In this document: positions 23,752 to 34,065 of the stretch, piece after piece
Numbering within the stretch: the stretch's first letter is position 1
How the letters are laid out: each line of letters begins with the position of its first letter
NCBI RefSeq assembly: GCF_019655855.1
Contig: NZ_BPFX01000039.1
Location: 1 to 47,658, forward strand
Direction: 5' to 3'
Length of the DNA: 47,658 nucleotides
Origin: Pseudomonas paralcaligenes
GTDB lineage: Bacteria > Pseudomonadota > Gammaproteobacteria > Pseudomonadales > Pseudomonadaceae
Made by a program: the position numbers and the translations under genes
Notes under the pieces: model-generated
Databases searched by the model: none
Told to the model about the DNA's origin: nothing
What the model saw: the letters and a program-made list of their open reading frames with translations, nothing else

Positions 23752-24279
23752 ATGTCGAATGGGCCGATTCCACCTCACGTTGATCCGCGCAAGCTCGCCG
23801 ATCGCGGTGTTACCCTGGAAGGGGAGATGCCGCTGGCCAGTTTCGAGCGGTTGTGCGACCCGCTGGCGGACAACGCCGGCACGGTGCACGCGAAGCTGGT
23901 CTTCGAACGTGACGAGCGCCGCGCTGTGACCATTCACAGCGAGCTCGAGGTTGAGGTCAAGATGGTTTGCCAGCGTTGTCTGGAACTGGTCGCCCTGCCG
24001 ATCCGCAGCGAATGTCATTACGCGGTGGTGAAGGAAGGCGCGGATACCCAGTCGCTGCCGAAGGGCTATGACGTGCTGGAAGTGGGTGAGGATCCGCTGG
24101 ATCTGATGACGTTGGTCGAAGATGAGCTTCTGCTCGCTCTGCCCATCGTTCCAGCCCATGACCCTGAGGAATGCCAGCAGCCGGCCGGTGTCGAAACGCC
24201 CGAGTCGAGCGAGGACGAGGTATCGCGGTCCAACCCGTTCAGTGTATTGGCGCAGTTAAAGCGTGACCCAAACGTTTAG
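23752..24279 (+). CDS. yceD: YceD, 23S rRNA accumulation protein (DUF177)
   Basis: A 175-aa DUF177 protein. In E. coli YceD is needed for normal 23S rRNA accumulation, and it is almost always encoded just before rpmF, as here. Visible are the Cys pair in the strand turn VCQRCLELV, the core LEVEVKMV, DLMTLVEDELLLALPIVPAH and the conserved end NPFSVLAQLK. The ATG at 23752 is only about 10 nt after the -10 box, and no ribosome site can fit, so the mRNA is predicted to be leaderless. rpmF follows 13 nt later with an AGGAG site overlapping the yceD stop. Confidence 0.93.
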   Translation: MSNGPIPPHVDPRKLADRGVTLEGEMPLASFERLCDPLADNAGTVHAKLVFERDERRAVTIHSELEVEVKMVCQRCLELVALPIRSECHYAVVKEGADTQSLPKGYDVLEVGEDPLDLMTLVEDELLLALPIVPAHDPEECQQPAGVETPESSEDEVSRSNPFSVLAQLKRDPNV

Positions 24280-24292
24280 GAGTTATTGAGTT

Positions 24293-24475
24293 ATGGCTGT
24301 TCAGCAGAACAAAAAATCCCGCTCTGCCCGCGACATGCGCCGTTCCCACGACGCACTCGAGGCCAACGCTCTGTCCGTCGAGAAGAGCACCGGTGAAGTT
24401 CACCTGCGTCACCACGTGTCCCCGGACGGTTTCTACCGTGGCCGCAAAGTGATCGACAAGGGCTCCGACGAGTAA
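24293..24475 (+). CDS. rpmF: 50S ribosomal protein L32
   Basis: Small ribosomal large-subunit protein of 60 aa, very basic, beginning [22 protein letters not shown] in family style and ending RKVIDKG. The zinc-binding Cys residues of some L32 proteins are absent, as is normal for gammaproteobacteria. An AGGAG site lies 9 nt upstream and overlaps the yceD stop. Linkage of rpmF to plsX and the fab genes couples ribosome and membrane lipid supply, a long-known arrangement. Confidence 0.97.
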   Translation: MAVQQNKKSRSARDMRRSHDALEANALSVEKSTGEVHLRHHVSPDGFYRGRKVIDKGSDE

Positions 24476-24478
24476 TCC

Positions 24479-25492
24479 TTGTCCGCCACGATCGCGATCG
24501 ATGCAATGGGTGGGGACTTCGGTCCCCATCTCATTGTTCCAGCCTGCATCGCCAGTCTGGCTGAATTCCCCTCGCTGCACCTGGTCCTCGTCGGCCAAGC
24601 CTCCCTCCTCGAAGAACTGATCGCCCGTCACCCGGGTGTCGATCGCGCGCGCCTGCATGTCGAGCACGCCAGCGAGGTGATCGGCATGGATGAGCGTCCC
24701 ACCCATGCCCTGCGCGGCAAGCCCGACGCCTCGATGCGCGTGATGCTCGAGCTGGTCCGTGGCGGCCGTGCCAGCGCCTGCGTCAGTGCCGGCAACACCG
24801 GCGCGCTGATGGCGCTCTCCCTCTATGTGCTCAAGCCGCTGCCGGGCATCGACCGGCCGGCGATGGTCACCGCCGTGCCCACCGCCGGTGGCGGTGGCGT
24901 CTGCCATCTGCTCGACCTGGGCGCCAACGTCGACTGCAGCGCCGAACAGCTGTACCAGTTCGCCGTGATGGGCTCGGTGGCCGCGGAGGCCCAGGGCACC
25001 AACCGGCCGCGGGTGGCGCTGCTCAACGTCGGCACGGAGAACATCAAGGGCAACCAGCAGGTGAAGCTGGCCGCCAGCCTGCTGGCGCAGGCCGAGGGTC
25101 TCAACTACACCGGCTTCATCGAGGGCGACGGTCTGTATCGTGGCGAAGCCGATGTGGTGGTGTGCGACGGTTTCGTCGGCAACATCCTGCTCAAGTCCAG
25201 CGAGGGCCTGGTGTCGATGATCTCCGATCGTATCGAGGCGCTGTTCAACGAGGGTTTCGTGTCCCGCTTGGCGGGCGCCGTGGCCCTGCCGTTGCTCAAG
25301 CGCCTGCGCGGCGAACTGGCGCCGGCACGGCACAATGGCGCCAGCTTCCTCGGCCTGCAGGGCATCGTGGTGAAGAGCCACGGCGCGGCCAGTACCGAGG
25401 GTTTCCAGAGCGCCATTCGTCGGGCCGTGGTCGAGGTTCGCGAGAACCTGCCCCAGCGCCTGCACGGCTGTCTCGGCGACCTGCTGCTGTGA
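24479..25492 (+). CDS. plsX: Phosphate acyltransferase PlsX
   Basis: Converts acyl-ACP and phosphate to acyl-phosphate, the acyl donor for PlsY in phospholipid synthesis; a peripheral membrane enzyme. It is 337 aa. [18 protein letters not shown] opens the protein, with [27 protein letters not shown] and [12 protein letters not shown] further on. The start must be the TTG at 24479, only 3 nt after the rpmF stop: the family N-terminus begins a few residues before DAMGGD, and no ATG or GTG is available. Translation is probably coupled to rpmF. A 161-bp gap separates it from fabD. Confidence 0.95.
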   Translation: MSATIAIDAMGGDFGPHLIVPACIASLAEFPSLHLVLVGQASLLEELIARHPGVDRARLHVEHASEVIGMDERPTHALRGKPDASMRVMLELVRGGRASACVSAGNTGALMALSLYVLKPLPGIDRPAMVTAVPTAGGGGVCHLLDLGANVDCSAEQLYQFAVMGSVAAEAQGTNRPRVALLNVGTENIKGNQQVKLAASLLAQAEGLNYTGFIEGDGLYRGEADVVVCDGFVGNILLKSSEGLVSMISDRIEALFNEGFVSRLAGAVALPLLKRLRGELAPARHNGASFLGLQGIVVKSHGAASTEGFQSAIRRAVVEVRENLPQRLHGCLGDLLL

Positions 25493-25653
25493 TGGCGGTG
25501 TCTCGTCGGCGTGCCTTCCCGTCTTCTGAACTCCGTGGGCCGGGTTTTCTCCAAGCCTGACCGTCGTGTGACCGCAGGCGCCGCCGCGCCATCCAATCTG
25601 CAATTTCCGGTACGGTTTCCGTGCCTCCTTCGACCAGATAAGGGAACGTTTCG

Positions 25654-26592
25654 ATGTCTGCCTCCCTCGCATTTGTCTTCCCGGGCCAAGGTTCGCAGTC
25701 GCTCGGCATGCTCGCCGAACTCGGTGCTCAGCAGTCGCTGATCCGCGACACCTTCGGCGAGGCCTCCGACGCGCTCGGCTACGACCTCTGGGCGCTGGCC
25801 CAGCAGGGGCCGGAAGAGCGCCTGAACGAAACCGACAAGACCCAGCCGGCCATCCTCACCGCTTCCATCGCCCTGTGGCGCCTCTGGCAGGCCGAGGGCG
25901 GGCCGAGCCCGGCGTTCGTCGCCGGGCACAGCCTGGGCGAGTATTCGGCGCTGGTCGCGGCGGGTGCCATCGGCTTCGTCGACGCCGTGCGGCTGGTCGA
26001 GCGCCGTGGCCAGCTGATGCAGCAGGCGGTGCCGGCCGGTCAGGGCGGCATGGCCGCGATCCTCGGCCTGGAAGATGCCGATGTGCTGTCCGCCTGCGCC
26101 GAGGCCGCCCAGGGCGATGTGGTCAGCGCGGTCAATTTCAACGCGCCGGGCCAGGTGGTGATCGCCGGTAGCGCCGCCGCCGTCGAGCGCGCCATCGAGG
26201 CCTGCAAGGCGCGTGGCGCCAAGCGCGCCATGCCGTTGCCGGTCAGCGTGCCGTCCCACTGCGCGCTGATGCGCCCGGCTGCGGAAAAGTTCGCCGAGGC
26301 GGTCAACGGTCTGGCCTGGCAGGCGCCGCGGATTCCGCTGGTGCAGAATGTCACGGCCGCCGTGCCGGCCGACCTCGACGTGCTCAGGCGCGACCTGCTG
26401 GCCCAGCTCTACAGCCCGGTCCGCTGGGTGGAGAGCGTGGTCCACATGGCCGGCCAGGGCGTCACCGATCTGGTCGAGTGCGGCCCCGGCAAGGTGCTGG
26501 CGGGGCTCAACAAGCGTTGCGTCAAGGGCATCAACACCCACAATCTGGAAACCCCGGAAGCCTTCGCCGCCGCCCGTGCGGCGCTGGCCTGA
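25654..26592 (+). CDS. fabD: Malonyl-CoA:ACP transacylase
   Basis: Moves malonyl from CoA to acyl carrier protein, the first committed transfer of fatty-acid synthesis. It is 312 aa. FVFPGQGSQSLGM starts the protein, the nucleophile Ser93 sits in GHSLGEYSAL, and the catalytic His is probably in VPSHCALM. It ends with the VECGPGKVLAGLNKR block. The AAGGGA site before the ATG at 25654 is good. It begins the fabD-fabG pair; the 161-bp gap upstream may hold its own promoter, though I could not pick one. Confidence 0.97.
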   Translation: MSASLAFVFPGQGSQSLGMLAELGAQQSLIRDTFGEASDALGYDLWALAQQGPEERLNETDKTQPAILTASIALWRLWQAEGGPSPAFVAGHSLGEYSALVAAGAIGFVDAVRLVERRGQLMQQAVPAGQGGMAAILGLEDADVLSACAEAAQGDVVSAVNFNAPGQVVIAGSAAAVERAIEACKARGAKRAMPLPVSVPSHCALMRPAAEKFAEAVNGLAWQAPRIPLVQNVTAAVPADLDVLRRDLLAQLYSPVRWVESVVHMAGQGVTDLVECGPGKVLAGLNKRCVKGINTHNLETPEAFAAARAALA

Positions 26593-26608
26593 TTACAAGG
26601 AGAGCATC

Positions 26609-27352
26609 ATGAGTCTGCAAGGCAAGGTCGCGCTGGTCACCGGCGCCAGCCGTGGCATCGGTCAGGCCATCGCGTTCGAACTGGGCCGCCAGGGCGCCGT
26701 GGTGATCGGCACCGCCACCAGCGAAGCCGGCGCCGCGCGCATCGGCGAGGCGCTCAAGGCGCAGGGCATCCAGGGCACCGGCCTGATGCTGGACGTGGCC
26801 GACAGTGGCTCGGTCGATGCCGTCCTGGAGCAGGTCCAGAAGGATTTCGGCGCCGTGGCCATCCTGGTCAACAACGCCGGCATCACCCGCGACAACCTGA
26901 TGCTGCGGATGAAGGACGACGAGTGGTTTGACGTCATCAACACCAACCTCAACAGCCTGTTCCGCCTCTCCAAGGCCGTGCTGCGCGGGATGACCAAGGC
27001 CCGCTGGGGGCGCATCATCAGCATCGGCTCGGTGGTCGGGGCGATGGGCAACGCCGGTCAGGCCAACTACGCTGCCGCCAAGGCGGGCCTGGAGGGCTTC
27101 AGCCGCGCCCTGGCCCGTGAAGTCGGCTCCCGCGCCATCACCGTCAATTCGGTGGCGCCGGGCTTCATCGACACCGACATGACCCGCGAACTGCCGGAAG
27201 CCCAGCGCGAGGCGCTGCTGACCCAGATTCCCCTGGGCCGCCTGGGCCAGGCCGAGGAAATTGCCAAGGTGGTGGGTTTCCTCGCTTCCGACGGCGCGGC
27301 CTATGTCACCGGCGCCACGGTTCCGGTGAATGGCGGCATGTACATGAGCTGA
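26609..27352 (+). CDS. fabG: 3-oxoacyl-ACP reductase
   Basis: NADPH-dependent reduction of 3-oxoacyl-ACP, the first reduction of each elongation cycle. It is a short-chain dehydrogenase of 247 aa. The cofactor motif TGASRGIG is at 12-19, NNAGITRDNLMLRMKD is typical of FabG, and the catalytic Ser/Tyr/Lys are in SVVGAMGNAGQANYAAAK. The C-terminus AAYVTGATVPVNGGMYMS completes the family pattern. The ATG at 26609 follows AAGGAGAG at 5 nt, 16 nt after fabD; the longer open frame upstream lies within fabD and is not used. Confidence 0.97.
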   Translation: MSLQGKVALVTGASRGIGQAIAFELGRQGAVVIGTATSEAGAARIGEALKAQGIQGTGLMLDVADSGSVDAVLEQVQKDFGAVAILVNNAGITRDNLMLRMKDDEWFDVINTNLNSLFRLSKAVLRGMTKARWGRIISIGSVVGAMGNAGQANYAAAKAGLEGFSRALAREVGSRAITVNSVAPGFIDTDMTRELPEAQREALLTQIPLGRLGQAEEIAKVVGFLASDGAAYVTGATVPVNGGMYMS

Positions 27353-27458
27353 ATGTGACTCGGCCTTTCAGCTAACTGTCATAGAACCAGTCTAAAGTCC
27401 GTTACAAAAGTGCGACCGGCGAAAGACGGCGGTTTCGGGAAGGGGCCGGGCAACCGGC

Positions 27459-27486
27459 TTGAAACTTAGAAAACCCTTTCTATACA
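27459..27486 (+). promoter_or_regulatory. Sigma-70 promoter of acpP
   Basis: TTGAAA (27459-27464), a 16-bp spacer, TATACA (27481-27486) in an AT-rich patch. The predicted start near 27493 gives a 40-nt leader. This lets acpP be expressed far above fabD and fabG. Confidence 0.8.
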
Positions 27487-27532
27487 CTGCAGCCCAGCTG
27501 CACGGAATTTTCCATAGGAGTGAAAACAAGAC

Positions 27533-27766
27533 ATGAGCACCATCGAAGAACGCGTCAAGAAAATCGTCGCCGAGCAACTGGGCGTCAAAGAGGACGAAGT
27601 GACCAACAGCGCTTCCTTCGTCGAAGACCTCGGCGCCGACTCCCTTGACACCGTCGAGCTGGTGATGGCTCTGGAAGAGGAATTCGAGACCGAGATCCCG
27701 GACGAGCAGGCTGAGAAGATCACCACCGTTCAGGAAGCCATCGATTACATCACCGCGCATTCCTAA
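27533..27766 (+). CDS. acpP: Acyl carrier protein
   Basis: Carrier of growing acyl chains for fatty acid, lipid A and other pathways; one of the most abundant cell proteins. It is 77 aa and very acidic. The phosphopantetheine attachment Ser37 lies in [19 protein letters not shown]. Strong expression signals surround it: its own promoter (27459-27486), an AGGAG ribosome site and a terminator directly after (27796-27835). Confidence 0.99.
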   Translation: MSTIEERVKKIVAEQLGVKEDEVTNSASFVEDLGADSLDTVELVMALEEEFETEIPDEQAEKITTVQEAIDYITAHS

Positions 27767-27795
27767 GCGCCCGTAATCGCCGGTTTTCGGCCCAG

Positions 27796-27835
27796 AAAAG
27801 CCGCACTGCCCCTCAAAGGCGTGCGGTTTTTCTTT
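27796..27835 (+). terminator. Rho-independent terminator after acpP
   Basis: The stem GCCGCAC/GTGCGG is extended by AAAA/TTTT pairing, with an inner GCC/GGC stem and a T-rich tail TTTTTCTTT. It ends 41 nt before the fabF start and probably reduces fabF transcription relative to acpP. Confidence 0.88.
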
Positions 27836-27875
27836 ATCGGGCCGGCCCGTTTCAACGAGAAGAGAGGATTGTGCA

Positions 27876-29120
27876 GTGTCGCGTAGACGCGTCGTGGTTA
27901 CCGGTATGGGCATGCTGTCGCCGCTGGGCACCGATGTAGCCAGCAGCTGGCAGGGCATTCTGGCCGGTCGCAGTGGCATCGGCCTGATCGAGCATATGGA
28001 CCTGTCGGCCTTTTCCACCCGTTTCGGCGGTTCGGTGAAGGGCTTCAACGTCGAGGAGTACCTGTCGGCCAAGGAGGCGCGCAAGCTCGACCTGTTCATC
28101 CAGTACGGCCTGGCCGCCAGCTTCCAGGCGATGCGCGACGCGGGCCTGGAAGTCACCGACGCCAACCGCGAGCGGATCGGCGTGGCCATGGGTTCCGGCA
28201 TCGGCGGCCTGACCAACATCGAGAACAACTGCAAGTCGCTGTTCGAGCAGGGCCCGCGGCGCATCTCGCCGTTTTTCGTGCCGGGCTCGATCATCAACAT
28301 GATCTCCGGCTTCCTGTCGATCCACCTGGGTCTGCAGGGGCCGAACTACGCCATCGCCACCGCCTGCACCACGGGCACCCACTGCATTGGCATGGCCGCG
28401 CGCAACATCGCCTACGGCGAGGCGGACGTGATGGTCGCCGGCGGCGCCGAGATGGCCACTTGCGGCCTGGGCATGGGTGGCTTCGGCGCGGCTCGCGCGC
28501 TGTCCACCCGCAATGACGAGCCGGCCAAAGCCAGCCGCCCGTGGGACAAGGGCCGCGACGGCTTCGTGCTGTCCGACGGCGCCGGCGCCCTGGTGCTGGA
28601 GGAGCTTGAGCACGCCAAGGCCCGTGGGGCGACCATCCATGCCGAGCTGACCGGCTTCGGTATGAGCGGCGACGCCTACCACATGACCTCGCCGCCCGAG
28701 GATGGCGCCGGCGCGGCCCGCTGCATGGCCAACGCCCTGCGCGATGCCGGCCTCAACCCGGACCAGGTGCAGTACATCAACGCCCACGGCACCTCGACCT
28801 CGGCTGGCGACAAGGCCGAGGCCTGTGCGGTCAAGTCGGTGTTCGGCGAGCATGCCCACACGCTGTCGGTCAGCTCGACCAAGTCGATGACCGGCCACCT
28901 GCTGGGCGCCGCCGGTGCGGTGGAGGCGATCTTCAGCGTGCTGGCCCTGCGCGACCAGGTGGCGCCGCCGACCATCAACCTGGACGAGCCGGACGAGGGC
29001 TGCGACCTCGACTTCGTGCCGCACCAGGCCAAGCCGCTGGCGATCGACGCGGTGCTATCCAACTCCTTCGGCTTCGGCGGCACCAACGGTTCCCTGGTGT
29101 TCCGCCGCTTCAACGGCTGA
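27876..29120 (+). CDS. fabF: 3-oxoacyl-ACP synthase II
   Basis: Elongating condensing enzyme (KAS II) that adds malonyl-ACP units and controls unsaturated chain length. It is 414 aa. The catalytic Cys164 lies in [13 protein letters not shown], the two active-site His in [12 protein letters not shown] and [13 protein letters not shown], and the C-terminal [14 protein letters not shown] closes the thiolase fold. The start is GTG at 27876, giving (M)[17 protein letters not shown], with AGAGAGGA upstream. The stop overlaps the pabC start by one base (TGATG). Confidence 0.97.
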   Translation: MSRRRVVVTGMGMLSPLGTDVASSWQGILAGRSGIGLIEHMDLSAFSTRFGGSVKGFNVEEYLSAKEARKLDLFIQYGLAASFQAMRDAGLEVTDANRERIGVAMGSGIGGLTNIENNCKSLFEQGPRRISPFFVPGSIINMISGFLSIHLGLQGPNYAIATACTTGTHCIGMAARNIAYGEADVMVAGGAEMATCGLGMGGFGAARALSTRNDEPAKASRPWDKGRDGFVLSDGAGALVLEELEHAKARGATIHAELTGFGMSGDAYHMTSPPEDGAGAARCMANALRDAGLNPDQVQYINAHGTSTSAGDKAEACAVKSVFGEHAHTLSVSSTKSMTGHLLGAAGAVEAIFSVLALRDQVAPPTINLDEPDEGCDLDFVPHQAKPLAIDAVLSNSFGFGGTNGSLVFRRFNG

Positions 29121-29935
29121 TGCCGAACTGGGTCGACGGCCGCCCGGCCACGGAACTGCCGCTGGGCGACCGTGGCCTGGCCTACGGTGACGGCCTGTTC
29201 GAGACCATTGCCGTGCGTGGCGGCCGGGCGATCCTGCTGCCGCGCCACCTGGCGCGTCTCGGCGAGGGATTGCGCCGCCTGTCCATCGACCTCGATCTGC
29301 CGGCGCTGGAAGCCGAGCTGCGGGCCTTCTTCGCCGAGCTGGGCGATGGTGTCGCCAAGCTGCTGATTACCCGTGGCGATGGCCTGCGTGGCTATGCGCC
29401 GTCGCAGCCCAGCAAGCCGAGGCGCATCCTGCTGGGCAGCCCGCTGCCCGGCTACCCCGCGAGCCATGCGCAGGAGGGCATCCGCCTGTATCCCTGCGCC
29501 ACGCGCCTGGCCGAGCAGCCGCTGCTCGCCGGCCTCAAGCACCTCAACCGCCTGGAGCAGGTGCTGGCGCGAGGGGAGTGGAGCGACCCGGCCTTCGCCG
29601 AGGGATTGATGCGGGATGTGTCCGGGCGGGTGATCGAGGGGGTGTTCAGCAACCTGTTCCTGATCCGCGACGGCGTGTTGCTGACCGCCGACCTGTCGCG
29701 CTGCGGCGTCGCCGGGGTGATGCGCGCCGAGCTGCTGGAGCAGGTCGCTCGCCTGGGTATCCCTTGCGCGGTGCGCGATATTGCCTTCGATGAGCTGGCT
29801 CAGGCCGACGAAGTGTTCGTCTGCAACGGCGTCTACGGCATCTGGCCGGTGCGCGAACTGGCCGGGTGTGTCTGGCCGGCCGGCCCGCTCACCCGTAAAC
29901 TGCAGGCCATCGTTCGCAGTCTTCTGGATTCCTGA
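29120..29935 (+). CDS. pabC: Aminodeoxychorismate lyase
   Basis: PLP enzyme of fold type IV that releases pyruvate from 4-amino-4-deoxychorismate, giving p-aminobenzoate for folate. It is 271 aa. GDRGLAYGDGLFETIAVRGG is the usual start, the PLP Lys is in AGLKHLNRLEQVLA, and VSGRVIEGVFSNLFLI and ITPDLSRCGVAGV-like LTADLSRCGVAGVMR bind the cofactor phosphate. Translation is coupled to fabF by a one-base overlap, and mltG begins 3 nt after the stop. Confidence 0.95.
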   Translation: MPNWVDGRPATELPLGDRGLAYGDGLFETIAVRGGRAILLPRHLARLGEGLRRLSIDLDLPALEAELRAFFAELGDGVAKLLITRGDGLRGYAPSQPSKPRRILLGSPLPGYPASHAQEGIRLYPCATRLAEQPLLAGLKHLNRLEQVLARGEWSDPAFAEGLMRDVSGRVIEGVFSNLFLIRDGVLLTADLSRCGVAGVMRAELLEQVARLGIPCAVRDIAFDELAQADEVFVCNGVYGIWPVRELAGCVWPAGPLTRKLQAIVRSLLDS

Positions 29936-29938
29936 TTC

Positions 29939-30976
29939 GTGATTCGCAAGTTGATGCTGCTGCTGGCTGCCGGCCTGGCGCTGGTCGTGCTGGCCCTGGC
30001 GCTGGCCGGCTGGCGCCTGCACGGCGCGCTGAACCAGCCACTCCAGCTGGAGGGCGAGCGCCTGATCGAGGTCGTGCCCGGCGATACGCCCGGTGGCGTG
30101 ATCAACCGTCTGGAAGGCGAGGGTGTGCTGAACGGTGCCTTCTGGCTGCGCCTGTACTGGCGCTTCAACCTGCCGAACCAGGCGCTGCACAGCGGTGAAT
30201 ACCGCCTTCTCCCCGGGCAGAACGTGCGCGACCTCATCGGCCTGTGGGTGCGTGGCGAAGTCGTCCAGTACAGCCTGACCCTGGTCGAGGGTTGGAGCTT
30301 CCGCCAGGTGCGCGCTGCGCTGGCCCGTCAGGAGAAGCTGGAACAGAGCCTGGCCGAGCTGGACGACCGGGCCCTGATGGAGAAGCTCGGCTTGCCAGGC
30401 GTCAGCCCCGAAGGCCGCTTCTTCCCGGACACCTACCGCTACGTGCGCGGCATGAGTGACCTTGACCTGCTCAAGCAGGCCCGCAATCGCCTCGACCTTG
30501 TGCTGGAGGAGGAGTGGGGCAAGCGCGCCGAGGGGCTGCCCTACCGCAAGCCCTACGACGCCCTGATCATGGCCTCCATGGTGGAGAAGGAAACCGGCGT
30601 GGCCGAGGAGCGCGGGCAGATCGCCGGCGTGTTCATCCGCCGCCTGCGCCTGGGCATGCGCCTGCAGACGGACCCGACGGTGATCTTCGGCCTCGGCGAG
30701 CGCTACAACGGCAACCTCACCCGGGCCCACCTGCTCGAGGCGACGCCCTACAACACCTACGTGATCGCCGGCATGCCGCCGACCCCCATTGCCCTGGTCG
30801 GTCGCGAGGCGATCCACGCCGCGCTGCACCCGGCGGAGGGCAGGACCCTGTACTTCGTCGCCCGTGGCGACGGCAGCCACGTCTTCTCGGAAACCCTGGA
30901 GCAGCACAACCGTGCCGTGCGCGAGTACCAGCTCAAGCGCCGGGCCGACTACCGCTCCAGCCCCGCGCCCAGATAA
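29939..30976 (+). CDS. mltG: Endolytic murein transglycosylase MltG
   Basis: Inner-membrane lytic transglycosylase (YceG) that cuts nascent peptidoglycan strands and sets their length. It is 345 aa: an N-terminal membrane helix (about residues 5-27), a LysM-like subdomain with EVVPGDTPGGVINRLEGEGV, and the YceG catalytic domain. The catalytic Glu is in the motif MVEKETGVAEERGQIAGVF (Glu216/Glu218), followed by GMRLQTDPTVIFGLG and YNTYVIAGMPPTPI. The start is GTG at 29939, directly behind the pabC stop, without a clear ribosome site, so it is probably coupled. Confidence 0.96.
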   Translation: MIRKLMLLLAAGLALVVLALALAGWRLHGALNQPLQLEGERLIEVVPGDTPGGVINRLEGEGVLNGAFWLRLYWRFNLPNQALHSGEYRLLPGQNVRDLIGLWVRGEVVQYSLTLVEGWSFRQVRAALARQEKLEQSLAELDDRALMEKLGLPGVSPEGRFFPDTYRYVRGMSDLDLLKQARNRLDLVLEEEWGKRAEGLPYRKPYDALIMASMVEKETGVAEERGQIAGVFIRRLRLGMRLQTDPTVIFGLGERYNGNLTRAHLLEATPYNTYVIAGMPPTPIALVGREAIHAALHPAEGRTLYFVARGDGSHVFSETLEQHNRAVREYQLKRRADYRSSPAPR

Positions 30977-32597
<1,621 letters not shown>

Positions 32598-32632
32598 AAT
32601 CGAAAGTCGGACAAGTTGCAAGGATATAGTGC

Positions 32633-32989
32633 ATGAGTTTGCCACCGAACCTGGGGCCGCGTAACGGAATCCTGTCGCTGACCATCAAGGACAAGTCGGT
32701 GCTGTACGCCGCCTATATGCCTTTCATCCGCAATGGCGGGCTGTTCATTCCCACCGCCAAGAGCTACAAGCTGGGGGACGAGGTGTTCATGCTGCTCAAC
32801 CTGATGGACGAGCCGGAGAAGATCCCGGTGGCCGGCAAGGTAGTGTGGATCACCCCCAAGGGCGCCCAGGGCAACCGCGCCGCCGGTGTGGGTGTGCAGT
32901 TCAACGACGGCGACAACACCGCCCGCAACAAGATCGAGACCTACCTGGCCGGTGCGCTCAAGTCGGACCGCCCGACTCACACCATGTAG
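32633..32989 (+). CDS. pilZ: Type IV pilus assembly protein PilZ
   Basis: The founding PilZ protein, needed for type IV pilus biogenesis and twitching; it binds the PilB ATPase and FimX rather than c-di-GMP. It is 118 aa. The fold is recognisable (GILSLTIKDKSVLYAAYMPFIRNGGLFI, split around the central Ala-Ala; EVFMLLNLMDE; VAGKVVWITP; GVGVQFND). The RxxxR and (D/N)xSxxG residues that bind c-di-GMP are absent, as expected for this class. An AAGGA site lies before the ATG at 32633. It sits between holB and tatD as in P. aeruginosa. Confidence 0.96.
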   Translation: MSLPPNLGPRNGILSLTIKDKSVLYAAYMPFIRNGGLFIPTAKSYKLGDEVFMLLNLMDEPEKIPVAGKVVWITPKGAQGNRAAGVGVQFNDGDNTARNKIETYLAGALKSDRPTHTM

Positions 32990-33015
32990 GAACGCGGCAC
33001 AGGCTTCAACGAGAG

Positions 33016-33032
33016 GCGCCCGAATCGGGCGC
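33016..33032 (+). terminator. Weak hairpin after pilZ
   Basis: A 7-bp perfect stem GCGCCCG / CGGGCGC with an AAT loop, followed by TTCGTCATTT. The T tract is poor, so termination before tatD may be partial. Confidence 0.5.
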
Positions 33033-33058
33033 TTCGTCATTTCAGAGACAGAGAATCC

Positions 33059-33844
33059 ATGCTGGTCGACTCCCACTGCCACCTCGACCGCCTCGACCTG
33101 GCGGCCCACGACGGCTCCCTCGACGCGGCCCTGGACGCCGCCCGTGCCCGAGGCGTGGGGCACTTCCTGTGCATCGGGGTCAGCGCTGCCAATGCTGGCG
33201 CGGTCAAGGCCCTGGCCGAGCGCTATGCCGACGTCGACTGCTCGGTGGGCGTGCATCCGCTGGACCTGGAGAAGGGCGAGAGCCCGGCTCTGGACTGGCT
33301 GCTCGATGAGCTGAACCACCCCAACGTGGTGGCGATCGGCGAGACCGGCCTGGACTACCACTACGAACCCGAGGCGGCCGAGCTGCAGCAGCAGTCCTTC
33401 CGCCTGCACCTGGAGGCGGCGAAGACCACCGGCAAGCCGGTGATCGTGCATACCCGCGAGGCGCGCGCCGACACCCTGGCGCTGCTGCGCGAGGCGGCGC
33501 TGCCGCAGGCCGGCGTGCTGCACTGCTTCACCGAGGACTGGGACATGGCCAAGGCCGCCCTGGACATCGGCTTCTATATCTCCCTCTCCGGCATCGTCAC
33601 CTTTCGCAACGCCGACGCCTTGCGCGAAGTGGCGCGCAAGGTGCCGGTGGACCGTCTGCTGGTGGAGACCGATTCGCCATACCTGGCGCCCATCCCCCAT
33701 CGCGGCAAGCCCAACCTGCCGCAGTACGTGCGCGAGGTGGCGGAATTCCTGGCGATGGTCCGGGGTGAGTCGTTCGAGACGCTGGCCGCGCAGACCACGG
33801 CCAACTTCCGGCGGCTGTTCCCGCTGGCCCGGGTCGCATCGTAA
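33059..33844 (+). CDS. TatD-family metal-dependent hydrolase (YcfH-like)
   Basis: A 261-aa TIM-barrel metallo-hydrolase of the TatD/YcfH family, whose members have 3'-5' DNase or related activity. Metal ligands visible are the HCHLD motif at the N-terminus (VDSHCHLD), the Glu in IGETGLDYHYEPE, the His in VIVHTREA, the His in LHCFTED and the Asp in VETDSPYLAP. In pseudomonads this gene follows pilZ. A GAGA-type ribosome site precedes the ATG at 33059. No good plus-strand terminator follows; the next hairpin belongs to a minus-strand RNA. Confidence 0.93.
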   Translation: MLVDSHCHLDRLDLAAHDGSLDAALDAARARGVGHFLCIGVSAANAGAVKALAERYADVDCSVGVHPLDLEKGESPALDWLLDELNHPNVVAIGETGLDYHYEPEAAELQQQSFRLHLEAAKTTGKPVIVHTREARADTLALLREAALPQAGVLHCFTEDWDMAKAALDIGFYISLSGIVTFRNADALREVARKVPVDRLLVETDSPYLAPIPHRGKPNLPQYVREVAEFLAMVRGESFETLAAQTTANFRRLFPLARVAS

Positions 33845-33855
33845 AAACCGCGGGC

Positions 33856-33890
33856 AAAAAAAACCCGGGTTCTGGGGGATGAATCCGGGT
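33856..33890 (-). terminator. Rho-independent terminator of the small RNA
   Basis: Minus-strand stem ACCCGGATTC / GAACCCGGGT (one G-T wobble) with an 8-nt loop, followed by eight T. On the plus strand the same place has an A run and no T tract, so it works for the minus strand only. Confidence 0.85.
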
Positions 33891-33975
33891 CAAGACCATT
33901 AGGAGTAAAACGAAGGTACACGATCCACGGTACCTCGACTGGGGGGCACTTGGGGGGAGATGCCGCACACCAGTC
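33857..33975 (-). ncRNA. rgsA: Probable RgsA (P16) small regulatory RNA
   Basis: A minus-strand RNA of about 119 nt. A promoter-like CAATACT (33987-33981) predicts a start near 33975. There the RNA begins GACUGG, which pairs with CCAGUC (33942-33937) around a large C-rich loop. A second hairpin AGGUAC/GUACCU (33935-33914) follows, then a single-stranded stretch with UUUUACUCCUAAU (an anti-Shine-Dalgarno-like core). A 10-pair terminator stem (33890-33863, one wobble) closed by an 8-nt loop comes last and ends in eight U. Position next to tatD, length and stress-type -10 match RgsA of P. aeruginosa (PA2958.1), an RpoS-controlled sRNA. The identification rests on position and structure, not on alignment. 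Confidence 0.72.
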
Positions 33976-34015
33976 TTCTGAGTATTGGCCAGGATTTCCC
34001 ATCGTCCAGATTGGT

Positions 34016-34053
34016 CGCGGCGGTTTCTTAAACGTATTTGGAATACCGCCGCG
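34016..34053 (-). terminator. Stem-loop after the aminotransferase gene
   Basis: A perfect 9-bp inverted repeat CGCGGCGGT / ACCGCCGCG with a 20-nt AT-rich loop, 12 nt past the minus-strand gene stop and upstream of the small RNA promoter. It has no T tract. It may still stop or protect the mRNA and so insulate the small RNA. Confidence 0.35.
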
Positions 34054-34065
34054 TCTGCTGAGCAC

